A DNA stretch of 64,000 bases from the NCBI GenBank assembly GCA_010909165.1, contig VJWM01000019.1, positions 248,001-312,000 on the forward strand, read 5' to 3'. The translations under genes and the position numbers were made by a program. The notes under the pieces are model-generated. The model was given only the letters and a program-made list of their open reading frames with translations. It was not told where the DNA came from and did not search any database. This DNA comes from Anthoceros angustus. Taxonomy: Eukaryota > Streptophyta > Anthocerotopsida > Anthocerotales > Anthocerotaceae. Positions 38,081 through 49,400 of this stretch are shown piece by piece. Position 1 is the first letter of the stretch. The number at the start of each line of letters is the position of its first letter.

Positions 38081-38333
38081 TGATTTATAGGACTATATAG
38101 ATCAATTAAACATATTAAATGTATAATTACATACTTTGAGCAATCAAAAAAGACTTAAGTGATAAAACATGAGAAGGCAACTTGAGCAAAAGCGAAAAGC
38201 TATGCCTATTCCCTAAGGTCGTAACCCTAACGAATGGGTGTGACTATTGACTAATCAACCCCAAGTATTATCCTAAGTTACTTACTATTACTTATGGATA
38301 AGACTAAACCCTGAACCCTATTCATATTCAACA
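38081..38333 (-). repeat. Solo-side 5' LTR of the copia element (~253 bp)
   Basis: On the minus strand it starts TGTTGAATATGAATAGGG and ends just before the primer-binding site with CA, so it has the canonical TG...CA ends. No second LTR is present in the window to confirm the exact borders. Confidence 0.55.
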
Positions 38334-38359
38334 CATCTATTTCTTCAGTATACAATCAC

Positions 38360-39328
38360 CCCGCGGGGGAAATCGGAGGGGTGGTGCTAGAGGCGCTGAA
38401 GCGGAAGGGGAAGCTGGAGGCTTCTAAGGCAGTACTCTTGAAGAATACCCAGAGGTCCTCAAACGGGTAGTTGATGTCGGATCTGAAGGACCGACGAGTG
38501 AGAGCTATGGCCAAAACCATTTTCCATTGGAACATGCTCATGAAAGTAGACCATCTAGGGGACAATCTCATGGTGTTCTTGCATGCGCTCCTGAGGGGGA
38601 AAAGAGCAGATTGGGGCCGAATTATTTTTGCTCGCATAGAGTAGGAGGCGAGGAAATTGCATCAATCGCAACCCCTCCATCGGGGTTGTCCCCCTTCATC
38701 CTGCATCTTTGGGGGCCTTACAACCTCCTTAAGGAAGGTGAGGAGGAACGCGTGCTCCGCCGGGGCCTAACTCACTTGCTGATCGCATGGGAGAGAGGAG
38801 GAGGAGCAAAACACCAACAACAGGCTCGCAAAGGAGCCCAGGACTAGGTGTAACCAGACGAAGTAGGATTGGGAGGGCATTCCGGATGCCATCCGCCTGG
38901 AACAGACCCCCTCACCACCGAGGGAAATTTGGGAAGAAATTCCCACTTCCCTATTGTTGACCGGGGCACCTGCAGAGCAAGCCCCACCCACGGCCATGCC
39001 AGCAAAGCCAAGAGTTGTGCCAGGGAGGGCAGCTCCGGAGGCAACGAGACCAACCCCGGCCCCCCCAAAGGAGCCACATCGGACCCGGACGAAGGACCAG
39101 AAGAAAAAGGCGGTGGTTGTAGCCACCAGACCTGCGGCACCGGTACCACTGCCGGTGAATGAAGAGTGGGCAGAGGCGGAGTTGGCGGTCCACCGGGTGG
39201 AGGGGGACCCGGCCCAAGGGGCGGACGGACACTGGCAGCAGTCGCACCCCGAGCTCGTGCCTTCTTCCACCAGGAGGGGAAAACGGGCCAGCTTTCGTAC
39301 TCCATTGCCCCCACCGGACCCTAAGTGA
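38360..39328 (+). pseudogene. Unrecognised TE-like open frame
   Basis: A plus-strand frame with few interruptions reads KLEASKAVLLKNTQ, then RAMAKTIFHWNMLMKVDHLG and FLHALLRGKRADWGRIIFAR. After a shift it continues into a Pro/Ala/Lys-rich tail ending at 39,328 (PVNEEWAEAELAVHRVEGD). The helical first part and basic, proline-rich tail resemble a retroelement gag or structural protein, but I match no family. A minus-strand frame over the same stretch (38,767-39,480) is explained by GC-rich composition. Confidence 0.35.
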
Positions 39329-39354
39329 AGAAGGGCCGAGAAGGAGTTGGCTGC

Positions 39355-40866
39355 CAAAGGGCCAAGGAGGGGGAAGGTTGTGGAGTGGAAACTTGTGTCT
39401 AGAGACACCATGAGGTCCACATTCACCCTCAATGTCGTTGTAGGCCTAGGATTCGCTCCCAAGGGAATGGTTTGTGCCAAGAGACGCTAACTTCTATCAC
39501 TACCGACCTTTGCCTAGGTCAGGACTTACCTGCTATCACTCCTCTTACCTATCTACTCAACTACTACTACCTCCCGACTTGTCTAACTACCACAGATTTT
39601 ATTCCCCGACCACAAATCTTATTCCACAACCCCCGTTCCTGAGCTACTACCGCGGTGGCTCTCACCACTACCGGGTAGTTGCTACGACTACCTAGGTGGG
39701 TCCCACGCCAAACCCTAGCGACTTATTCTGGCACCGTGATTCCCCGCCACGACGGCCACCACCGCCAGATCGACTTTATTTTGCACTCCATACTATGCAC
39801 ACCGATTCCTAGGAACCAAAGCTCCTTGGATTCCTCACAACCGCTCTCACACACACACAAAGGGCCAAGGAGGGGAAGGTTGTGGAGTGGAAACTTGTGT
39901 CTAGAGACACCATGAGGTCCACATTCACCCTCAATGTCGCTGTAGGCCTAGGATTCGCCTCCCAAGGAATGGTTTGTGCCAAGAGACGCTTAACTTCTAT
40001 CACTACCGACCTTGCCTAGGTCAGACTTCACCGCTATCACTCCTCTTACCCATCTACTCAACTACTACTACCTCCCGACTTGTCTAACTACCATGATTTT
40101 ATTCCCCGACCACAAATCTTATTCCACAACCCCTGCCTCGAGCTACTACCGGTGGCTCTCACCACTACCGGGTAGTTACATGACTACCTAGGTGGGTCCC
40201 ACGCCAAACCCTAGCGACTTATTCTGGCACCGTGATTCCCCGCCACGACGGCCACCACCGCCAGATCGACTTTATTTTGCACTCCATACTATGCACACCG
40301 ATTCCTAGGAACCAAAGCTCCTTGGATTCCTCACAACCGCTCTCACACACACACAAAGGGCCAAGGAGGGGAAGGTTGTGGAGTGGAAACTTGTGTCTAG
40401 AGACACCATGAGGTCCACATTCACCCTCAATGTCGTTGTAGGCCTAGGATTCGCTCCCAAGGAATGGTTTGTGCCAAGAGACGCTTAACTTATCACTACC
40501 GACCTTGCCTAGGTCGACTTCACCGCTATCACTCCTCTTACCCATCTACTCAACTACTACTACCTCCGACTTGTCTAACTACCATGATTCTCGACCACAA
40601 ATCTTATTCCACAACCCCCGTTCCTGAGCTACTACCGCGGTGGCTCTCACCACTACCGGGTAGTTGCTACGACTACCTAGGTGGGTCCCACGCCAAACCC
40701 TAGCGACTTATTCTGGTGCGCGGCACCGTGATTCCCTGCCACGGACGGCTACCACTGCTCACAGATCAGACTTTATTTTGCACTCCATACTTCATGCACA
40801 CACCGATTCCTAGGAACCAAAGCTCCTTGGATTCCTCACAACCGCTCTCACACACACACAAAAGGG
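39355..40866. repeat. Triplicated ~500-bp unit
   Basis: AGGTTGTGGAGTGGAAACTT occurs near 39,374, 39,876 and 40,373 (spacing about 500). Each unit ends with CCGCTCTCACACACACACAAA. Internal changes are mostly indels of 1-8 bases. Two sub-words (CTAGGTGGGTCCCACGCCAA, CTATCACTCCTCTTACC) recur in the same order in all three. Confidence 0.85.
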
Positions 40867-42189
40867 CGCCACCCTCACACAATTCCACAAGGAATGCTGT
40901 TTCCTCTTGTGCACACTTCTACCAACAGCACCGGTTTGGATTCTCTTTGATCCACACAAATCTCCACTGTTAGACTCTCAATTAGTTCTCCTTCTCAACT
41001 CCTCCTCACAGCCACACACCTTGCATCGCGTACAGTGCTTAGCCACTCCTTCACCCACTCTTCCTCCTCCTCCACGATTCGCTTCTCCCAATTCTCTCTC
41101 TCTCTCTATCAGCGCTCAGGCTTCCAACCACACACCACACACACTCTAGTTTTCGGAACACAACCAACGGGGAAAGGGTAAGGGGAAGGGGAATTCGCGG
41201 GCGTCACAACAGGCATTACGAGCAAGCTCCAGACCCGCCCCGCGCCAATCCCTCGATTTCCTCCTCCTTTGACAGCGAGAAGCGCTCACTCACCACCCTC
41301 TCCACCAGTTGCGGAGCAAGCTCTCGACCACCCTTAGGAGCGTCTCGCACACCAAATCTGGACGCTCCAACCAGCCATGGGGGATCTCAACCAGAATTAT
41401 CGATGTGAGGGCACAACCAAGCCCCTTTATACAACGGTCAGGCCATAGCCCACCGTAATTTTCGTGTCCTAAAACGGCCAACGCCAAGAGGCGCCTTACA
41501 ATTTCGGACGGCCTTAGGTCCGTGGATGGCATCCTACCTCATCCTATCCAAAGTTATATTCCTAGGATGCCACTACTCCTCGCCTATGTTATCTCCGCGC
41601 CTCCTCCGACGATCGCCGCCCTTCGCCCCGCCGAATCCATGGGCCCTCCTTCTTTGTTGCTGGTCTGGTAAATCCTCCCATAAACTCTCCACCGTTTTTC
41701 CATGAACCCAAGTCCCAACTCCCTCACCAATTCTCCAGCTCGGACCCTCCAATGGTTCATATTAGGCCATTGGGCAGTCGAAATTTCCGATGCGGGCGCC
41801 ATGCTCCTGCAAAAACCTCACGCCCACGGCGCCTCGAATTGCTGATAGCTCGCGTAAGAATCTCCAACTTGGTCAGCCCCCCAAGGTTCCTACCTCCACA
41901 GCCTCGTGAGCTCTCCGCCGCCACCAGGGCGTGCCCTTCATAGCCTCGTGCCGAGCTCGTGCCCTGTCAGGAATTGTCTAGAGCTACCCCGCTGCCACCG
42001 CGCCTGGTGCCTTTCCGAGTTTTCTTAGGGTTATATCCCCCTGAAATTCTACGACCGCCACCGCGGCCACCGCAGTCCAGTCCCGAATAGGCGCAAGAGG
42101 TGCCAAGGACGGTGGATCCGGAATCGCGAGTCCGCCGTGGTTCAAGTAAAGCAACTGCGAGCTAGAGAAGTTTGGCAAAGGGGATCTGT
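40867..42189. other. No gene recognised
   Basis: Contains a short CT microsatellite (about 41,093-41,109). Minus-strand frames at 41,290-41,532 and 41,584-41,802 have unremarkable composition and no motif I know. Confidence 0.35.
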
Positions 42190-42778
42190 TTACCTCGCAG
42201 ATGGAGCCCAGATACATATTCCAGTAAAGAGCTTAGAGCATGATGTACACTTTCAGGACATGATCGCCGCTGGAAAAGACATTTTCAGCGCCAAGTTAGT
42301 ATATCATGGCCGAGATCCTGCTCAACCCGGACACTGTGAGGAAAGCACAGGCCGTGATCGACAACAGGATAGGGGAGATTTGCGGAGGAGCCGGATGTAA
42401 TGGGTTCTCACTGCCTCCGCTGTGGACTGAAGGAGTCTCAACGATTGCGGCCTTTGCCTCAACCCCCACTATTCTACGGAAGCCACCAACGTATGCATTT
42501 CTAAACCTTTTTGTCGTCGCGGATCAAAACGTCTCTGAGTGACGACCTGTTTTGCATGTGGGAGGACATGACATTCCAAAAGGCGCCACAACGATCACTG
42601 GTTTCTACCGTACAGGCTTGGGACGGAGCCCAGATCTGTGGGAGAATCCGAGACATTCCGCTTTGCTCATGAGACAAATCCCGCACCTGCGAGACGCAGG
42701 GATGAGGAAAGTTGTGTTCGCGGGAGGAGGAGAGGATGTCCAGGTGCCACACTGGCACCTACACAGGCTGATTCACTG
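42190..42778 (+). pseudogene. Cytochrome P450 C-terminal-half relic
   Basis: Three frames joined by shifts show the P450 order. An I-helix-like QDMIAAGKDIFSAKL comes first, with Ile in place of the usual oxygen-activating Thr. It is followed by MAEILLNPDTVRKAQAVIDN, the typical segment after the I-helix. Then comes HVGGHDIPKGATTITGFYRTG with LGRSPDLWENPRH, the block before the heme loop. The heme-binding cysteine loop is not recognisable; DAGMRKVVFAGGGEDV stands in its place. The N-terminal half is absent. Without the cysteine ligand it cannot bind heme as a P450. Its end is about 680 bp from the stop codon of PIR/SRA1, in convergent orientation. Confidence 0.6.
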
Positions 42779-43460
42779 ATTAGACTGGACAATCGCAACT
42801 GGCACAAACAAACCCTTGATTTCACTCTCGAATAAGGAATTACCACCCCAATGAAAAATCATCTCCAGGGTATTCGCAAACCTCGTCTGACGGAACATCT
42901 GTACAATCATCAGTTGCCCAGAACCTGAAACAGCATACCTTCGGTTGAGAACTCGGCACCGGGATTTCCTTATGCCCCTGACGACATCACCCGCAACAAC
43001 ATTCACCACAAATGCCACAGGCTGGTAGTATGGCGTTAGACGGTGGCATGAAGGCAGCATCAAGAGTTGGGTGGTCCGCCATTAGCTTAACACCAGCATT
43101 TGTGGTAGTATGCCAATACAGCTGGTAGAAGAAATGCAGCTGGGTTTAGTAGTCAAAATTGAATTTCGTATCAGATACATGTCAGTTCAGCGGACCACCT
43201 AATCTCGGATAGAATACAACAAAAAAAAATTAATGCAAAGATCACTGCACATTAAGACTGCAGAGATCACCAGGTATATGGCATTGCCAGCAATACTCCA
43301 AGGAGAGCTCAGCTACATACAGCCACAAGAGGCGGAGGAAGCTGTGTCCTCCGCTTAGCTGAAGGGTTCCTCATCATAACTGCTTAGAGGTGCTGAAGTT
43401 CCTTCTGCAGAAACAGAAATCCCTCGTGAGCTTGGCACACATAAATACAGACTGCCTGAG
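42779..43460. other. 3' side of PIR; no gene
   Basis: Probably includes the PIR 3' untranslated region. It has a short inverted pair (GGTGGTCCGC near 43,070 and GCGGACCACC near 43,183). I see no confident polyadenylation signal. Confidence 0.4.
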
Positions 43461-46400
43461 TTAGGCAAGAGCCCTACCTTTCAATGGTAGATTATCAAAT
43501 GCTGACGGAGTAGTCGGATACTTGATCCTATGGACAACAGTACCGCTCTGTTTCACAAGACATGCCGCCTTGTCCTCGTTTGGAGATCGAGCCCGTAGCA
43601 CTGAAAATACATGGCTGTTGAGCCTTCTGCATCTCTTGGCATTCTCCAAGAAACCTGTCAAATCCTGAGCATAAAACATGAAATATGTCAGGGCTGAGGT
43701 TGCTGCTGCAGGTCAGGGATGTCGCAGAAGCTATTGACAAAAAGAGCTTGAGAACTGAGGTGGAGAGGCAGGAGGTCCTTCACATTGTCGTAAGGAGGAG
43801 TCTGTTTCCTATCAATAAGCATCGTTTGTGTGATGGACAGAGCCTCTGCCTCAGCCACGTTCAAGAGATGGTAGATAAAATCAAGGAGCTCAAATCGCAG
43901 ATGCTGGCCAAGGAGATACATTACGGTACACCCTCCCCATGCGACGCCATCTCCGAAGCGATCTGCATTAGAGTCCACCTCTTCGATTGGTTGCCCACAG
44001 TACACCTGCATTGCATATTATAATTAGGACTCGTCCAAACTAATACAAGTCAGCTTAGAAATTCCTCTGCAGATCCTCTCAACAAGAGCCCAGGAACGTA
44101 CAAACTGAAGACCACTGAAGACCCGGTGAAACTCCTTCGTACTTGTTATCTCTATGAGTCCCGTTTTGGTAGGTGCATTAAATTTTCCGCGGATGGAATC
44201 CAAAACCGCGCTGAGGTAGGCCAGTGTGTAATCAAGTATACTGCCCGTTTGAAGGTTGTTCATGTACAGCAAATCTGCCACAGCCTCAACAAGGTCACGC
44301 AAATGACGCCTAGAAAAGCTTCACAGAACTTCTTCACACATGTAAGACATAACCTGCAACTTCCGCTTGCTTTGCTATTGCTGCGGATGTGGGAGGACTT
44401 AGAGTTGCTGGATTTGCAACAACTATTTGTGTTGCCTTTTTGAAGAGGCTGACAAGTGGGCTATGACCATCATCAGCCAGAAGTTGCTGCATTTGGCCTT
44501 CACTTCCAGGAACTACTCCAAGCCAAGGTGCAACTTGCATAAACCAGCTTGTTTCCACCTCACGCTGCATGAGAGGTCAGAAGAACTAATCAATATGAAA
44601 GTAAGCTGATGCGCCGTACACAACTCTTGGCTAAATGTACCCACCATGGCAGAGTCAAGAAGGCTGATCCAAACAACTATGCTGCCTATTTCTTTGCAGC
44701 ACTGAAGTGCTTCAACCTTTCCTTCATAGTTGGTCGCCCACTGCAGCTGTTCTTTCAGAATGTGAAAACAACCTGCAGTAGACAGGAAGGAAATTTTCGC
44801 CTTCAGCAACATAATATTCTCCTGGCGGACTTCATTCTCAAATGTTGCACGGCAAAGTCATGCCCAAGAGCTTCAACATGCAACTCACCTGCGACGCCCA
44901 CCTCGGATGGAGGAACACTGATGGCTTTAGGAAGGGAGGCACGTATCTCAGTAATGATTGGTTCCATAGTACCTGTAACCTGGAAGAATTTGAAAAGAAT
45001 TAGAATTGCTTTTCACCATATTTTGTGATTGTAGTAGTCATAGCAAGAGGCGAAGAACAGTTCGACAGACCTTTTGAGATAAGTGGTCAAGCAAAGCTCG
45101 AACCAGCCAAGGAATAGAACGAGACCCCAACAGCTTGACGATTGCAAGCATATGAGGCAAGCCAAAGAACTTGCCATAGAGTTCTGCAAATGCTGCATGT
45201 GCCTGGTTGAGATCCTGTTTGCAAAACCAGAGACAGTGACTCAGTGTCTACGCAGCCTGGTATGAGGATAATCCAAAAAGCTGCTCACCGTTGTGCCACA
45301 GAGGAAGCTGGGACTTGCGTGGGCAAAGGCAGGTCGCTTGACTGGTCGTTGACATGCCTTCGGGGATCGGATAAACCTTTGTGTTGTGTTGCACAAATTG
45401 AAGTTGGGCAAGAAGTCATTTTGCATTTCCAGAAAGACCTGTCAAACCGCAGTCAGATGATAGCTTACAGCATACTAGCGGATTTGATTGAGTGAGCTGC
45501 ATGAAAAATCAGGAACCGAGTTCAGAATGCTGCCAAGCTACCTGAGAAGCTATTCGTCCTGAGAAGGACACGAGAGAGATGTTCTCAGCCATCTCACTGA
45601 AGATAGCCTTGAATGGGTCGAGGTTCAAGTGTTCTGCCAGCAATTCGTGTGTGAGCCTCAAAATTTCAATAAGATTTTGCAGCTCCTGATATCCCAACAA
45701 ATAGGAGAGAGTACGTTAGAACACAGGAGAGATGCTTGGCGGCAAAGCACCATAATTTCTCTCTAGTAAAAATGCTGAAGCAAGACATCTGGTAGACCGC
45801 AGCATACCACGATAGAGCAAAGGTCATGTGCCTCAAAGCGTTCAAGCAGAAAGTCCAGGTTTTCTCTGAAAACTTTGTTCAAGCGTTGAGCAATGAGAAA
45901 GGCTAAATCAATGGTTCTGCCAAGGAGCTGCAAACAAGTGAACGTCAGCACGATTTCCAGTTATGGATATATCTTTTAAATTAATCATAGAAAACCAAGG
46001 TGAATGGAAATTCTTGACCTTCACTCGTCGCACTTTAAATAATATGTCGTAGCGTCTCGGGAAAACAAAATACTTTTGGCGGTTCTCCGACACCGAGAGG
46101 AAACTTGGATCGAGCAATTTACTGCATAAACCCATGTGACAAAAACCAAAAAACTGTTTTGGTTACCTCTGCTCTGTCCCAGGTGTGGACCCAAAGAAAA
46201 CACTTGCACAGTACCTTGCAGCACGACTTTTGTAATAGGCGAACATGTGATCGCTCAGCTTGAATACCAGTTGATCGAAACATAGATCCACCTGCAGAAT
46301 AGAACTTAAAGCCAAGGAATATTGCCACTCTGTTGACCCACAGGTAGACGTGTCAGGCTAACAAAATACACATACCTCAGCTTCTATTTCATCATACAGA

Positions 46401-49400
46401 AACCGTTGCTTCAAGCCCCGAAGTGCATAATCCGCAGAGTCATTGTAGATGTCGAAAGGCATGAGTAGGCACTCCAGCAACCCAGTGTCTTCAGACTCAA
46501 TGATGTGGTCCACCAACATCCAGGGAAGGGAGCACTCAATGGGGAACTGACCACCCAAAAGCATTTTGGTTAGTAGATGTGGGTGAGGATAGGAATGCTA
46601 AACAGCCGGTTCCTCTCAGTGATTGATGATCAGACTCACCTGAATAACACGAGAAGTTTCAAGATAGAACTCTCTGAACCAAAGGAAACCCAAGTCTGTA
46701 ACGTGTCCTAAGGTTGCTGCATTAACACATCCACATACGACAGTCTCAGAGATCGACTTACCCACGACTAGTCAGTTCCACCGCTAAAACGGAAGGCTAC
46801 CTCTATAGTCAAGGATGTGAGGTAAGAACACAAGTTTGTTGAAGAAAGTTTCTAACTGCCTCATGTCGGCAGCCGGAATCTCTGTGTCATTGCTGCCAAA
46901 AAATCCTCCTGCCTTCTTCGGAGAACCTCCCGAAACAAGCTCATGAATCAGAAACTGTAGACAATGGAGCTGCATGGGACAAAGATCTGGGCATTCAGTG
47001 ATAAATTTTAGTCCTGACATGGTGCAGCGAAATGAGTCAAAGTGTACCAACCTGAGCTGCCGTAGGAGGAGCTGGGCGAGGACGAAAGGCTGCAAGTCCG
47101 TCAGTATCTTCCCTTGCTTTTCTGTCAGCAGACTGTTCAGTATCCTTACTGGATTTCCCTACCAAATCAGCTGCTATTGTGCGCATATCTGTCAGGATCC
47201 TGTTCCAAGCCCTAGTTAGGCAAATCATCCCAGCTCTGCAAGAGCAAGATGTGAGCAACCTCAAAGAGCACTGAATGCCACTATTGGCAGCGACCTGGAG
47301 ATGTCCTTCTTCTTCTTGAAAGATGTCCGCAACATGATTGAAAACTTGTTTTGCACAAAGTCTTGGATCTGGGCATGCACGGTTTCCCAAATTGTGTCTG
47401 CAACAAATGTATCTATTTGCTCCATCATTGTGCCCACTCCTTTGATGTAGCTTGTGAGCTCCAGTAATGCTTTTCTCTCTGATGCTGAATAATTATATCG
47501 GACTACCTGTGTTTGAAAGAGCACTAGTTGTTGAAGTTGCACTGACAAACTACAACCAAAGGGCCACTGCACTGAGCTATGCAAATAATGACTTTTGTAC
47601 CTTTTCATAGTCACTAACAGGGGTGTCTGTTTCTGGATCCAAAGCCTCAGCATCCTTTGCAGGCCGTGAGAACTTCCAAGCACACTGCTCCCAAATGCGC
47701 CCTGTCCAATCACTTAGTCGTTGAAATCCTTCCACAATCACTAGATACATTTCCTGCTTGATTTGAGGTCCAGAAATGTCATCCTTGACTCTTGCGGATT
47801 TGTACAACTGCAGCTGCACATTGTCAAAGGTATTCAGCACAAGTTGCCCCATGAACTCCCAATCATGCTCCCAAGAACGTAAGTCAGCTTTGGGTGGAAA
47901 TTCTACCTGATTGAGGGCAGCTGCATACCGCAAGCAATATTCATCATGTGCTGAGCGTATAGCAGGTATATGGTGTACAATTGAGTACATTTTCTGGTAT
48001 GTATCATAGTTAAGGTCAAGACACAGCACTCTTTCACCAAATCAAAGTAAAACAAGTAACCACTCGACGAGGCCAGACTATGTATTCTCCTTCAGCACTA
48101 TATGTATTGTGGATATTCCATAGCATCCTTGGGAGGAAGCTCATGCGGAGCAGGAAGTGCTAGCAGCCGACTCTGAGCAGCAACTCTCCGAAAGAATGGT
48201 GAAAGCTCCTTCAGCATCATTGCAGGAGCGAGATGTAGGTCTGGAAATGCAGGTATCACGGGGTCCCTCTGATAAACAAGACAAAGAATTTCTCAGCAAC
48301 TAAATAACAATACCCTTACCAAATAGAATGTCAGCTACAAGAGAAATGTAACGATTGTAAGTTTGTCTCTTCTTGTAGTTAAGCAGGCTACCAGTTAGCT
48401 TACTCTGAAAATACGAATCAGACGAGCAACTTTGACTTTCTTGAAAAAGGAGTCACTGTCTTTCTCAGATGGTGTTGCCAGTAGAACAAGCACAGGCAGA
48501 ACTCTAAGAAGGGTATGCCGCTCAGAGTAGAAAAGGACTCGATCAGACTCCAAAGACTCCAAACAGAAAAGCATCAGAACTTGGAGAATATCCTCAACAC
48601 TGTACAAGCAAGGGATCCATCAAGGAATTAGAACTATTCTCAACAAGTGCAAACCGTTCAGAAAATACTGCAGCCATTAGGTAGTCACATACTTGCTCAT
48701 CCTGAACAGCTCAGCCTGAATATTCAACAGGATTGCCCATCTCGCGCTGAGAAACATCTGTTCAAGAACATAAATAGAGTTGGTATTGCTACATTGACAG
48801 ATTAAATTTCGTGTGTAGACTTCTGCGGTTGAGGAGAGCAGAAAGAATGAAACCTGCAGATCATCTAGCTCCTCTCTCATTGTCTCAGTATCTGGCCAGT
48901 GTGTGCTGACCTGAGTGAACGTTCTGCATGAGAACACAAGACTCCATTTACTAGAGAAGCTGACTAGACATAGCAATGAGACAGACAGGACTTGAAGGTC
49001 CTAGTAAGTAAAAGGAGTTGGTTCATCATTTTTCAAATACCTCTTATACCAAGAGAAGTCATTGGGAATGCTGGCTTTAGCATTCTTCAGATGATCCAGC
49101 TGCAGCAGTACGTCCAAAAGCTTTATCATGCACCTGAAACAGGTTAGGTAGGGTGTATGTGTTATCATGTACGAAGACAGGAGGGACAATGCAAGCCAGA
49201 TATATGCCGCAGCTTACCACATGTGAGTGACGGTTGGACCATTCAGTCGACGCTCAGGCCGTGAGAACCGGTGCATGTCAGATGCCAACTGCATCACAAA
49301 CAAGCTGATCAGTACTGCCTGTTGATGACAGTGGGACCAATGGTGGAAAACGAGAAACGTAACCCAGGCATGAACACCTGAAGTTAGGAAGAAGTGCAGT

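Larger units (their letters stand above)
31748..38333 (-). mobile_element. Truncated Ty1/copia retrotransposon carrying a nested DNA transposon
   Basis: Read on the minus strand: an LTR (38,333-38,081), a primer-binding site (38,079-38,067), gag (37,580 to about 36,400), protease, the GAG-pre-integrase region and part of integrase. The order gag-protease-integrase is that of copia. The element stops inside the integrase core, so reverse transcriptase, RNase H and the second LTR are absent. The integrase end and its adjoining outside sequence are present twice in tandem (about 31,748-32,381 and 32,382-32,990). The coding part is split at 35,948/33,247 by another transposon. The element is not autonomous. 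Confidence 0.75.

Noticed and set aside
31748-38333. Complete copia element
   Set aside because: No reverse transcriptase, RNase H or second LTR; the integrase ends before its third catalytic residue.
38767-39480. 237-codon minus-strand open frame
   Set aside because: Gly/Ser/Ala-rich and antisense to a more protein-like plus frame; it also runs into the ~500-bp triplicated unit.
48001-48116. Conventional GT-AG splicing at PIR intron 11
   Set aside because: The available GT about 18 bases downstream of the AT donor, paired with the nearby AG, creates a stop codon at the junction and loses the family match.
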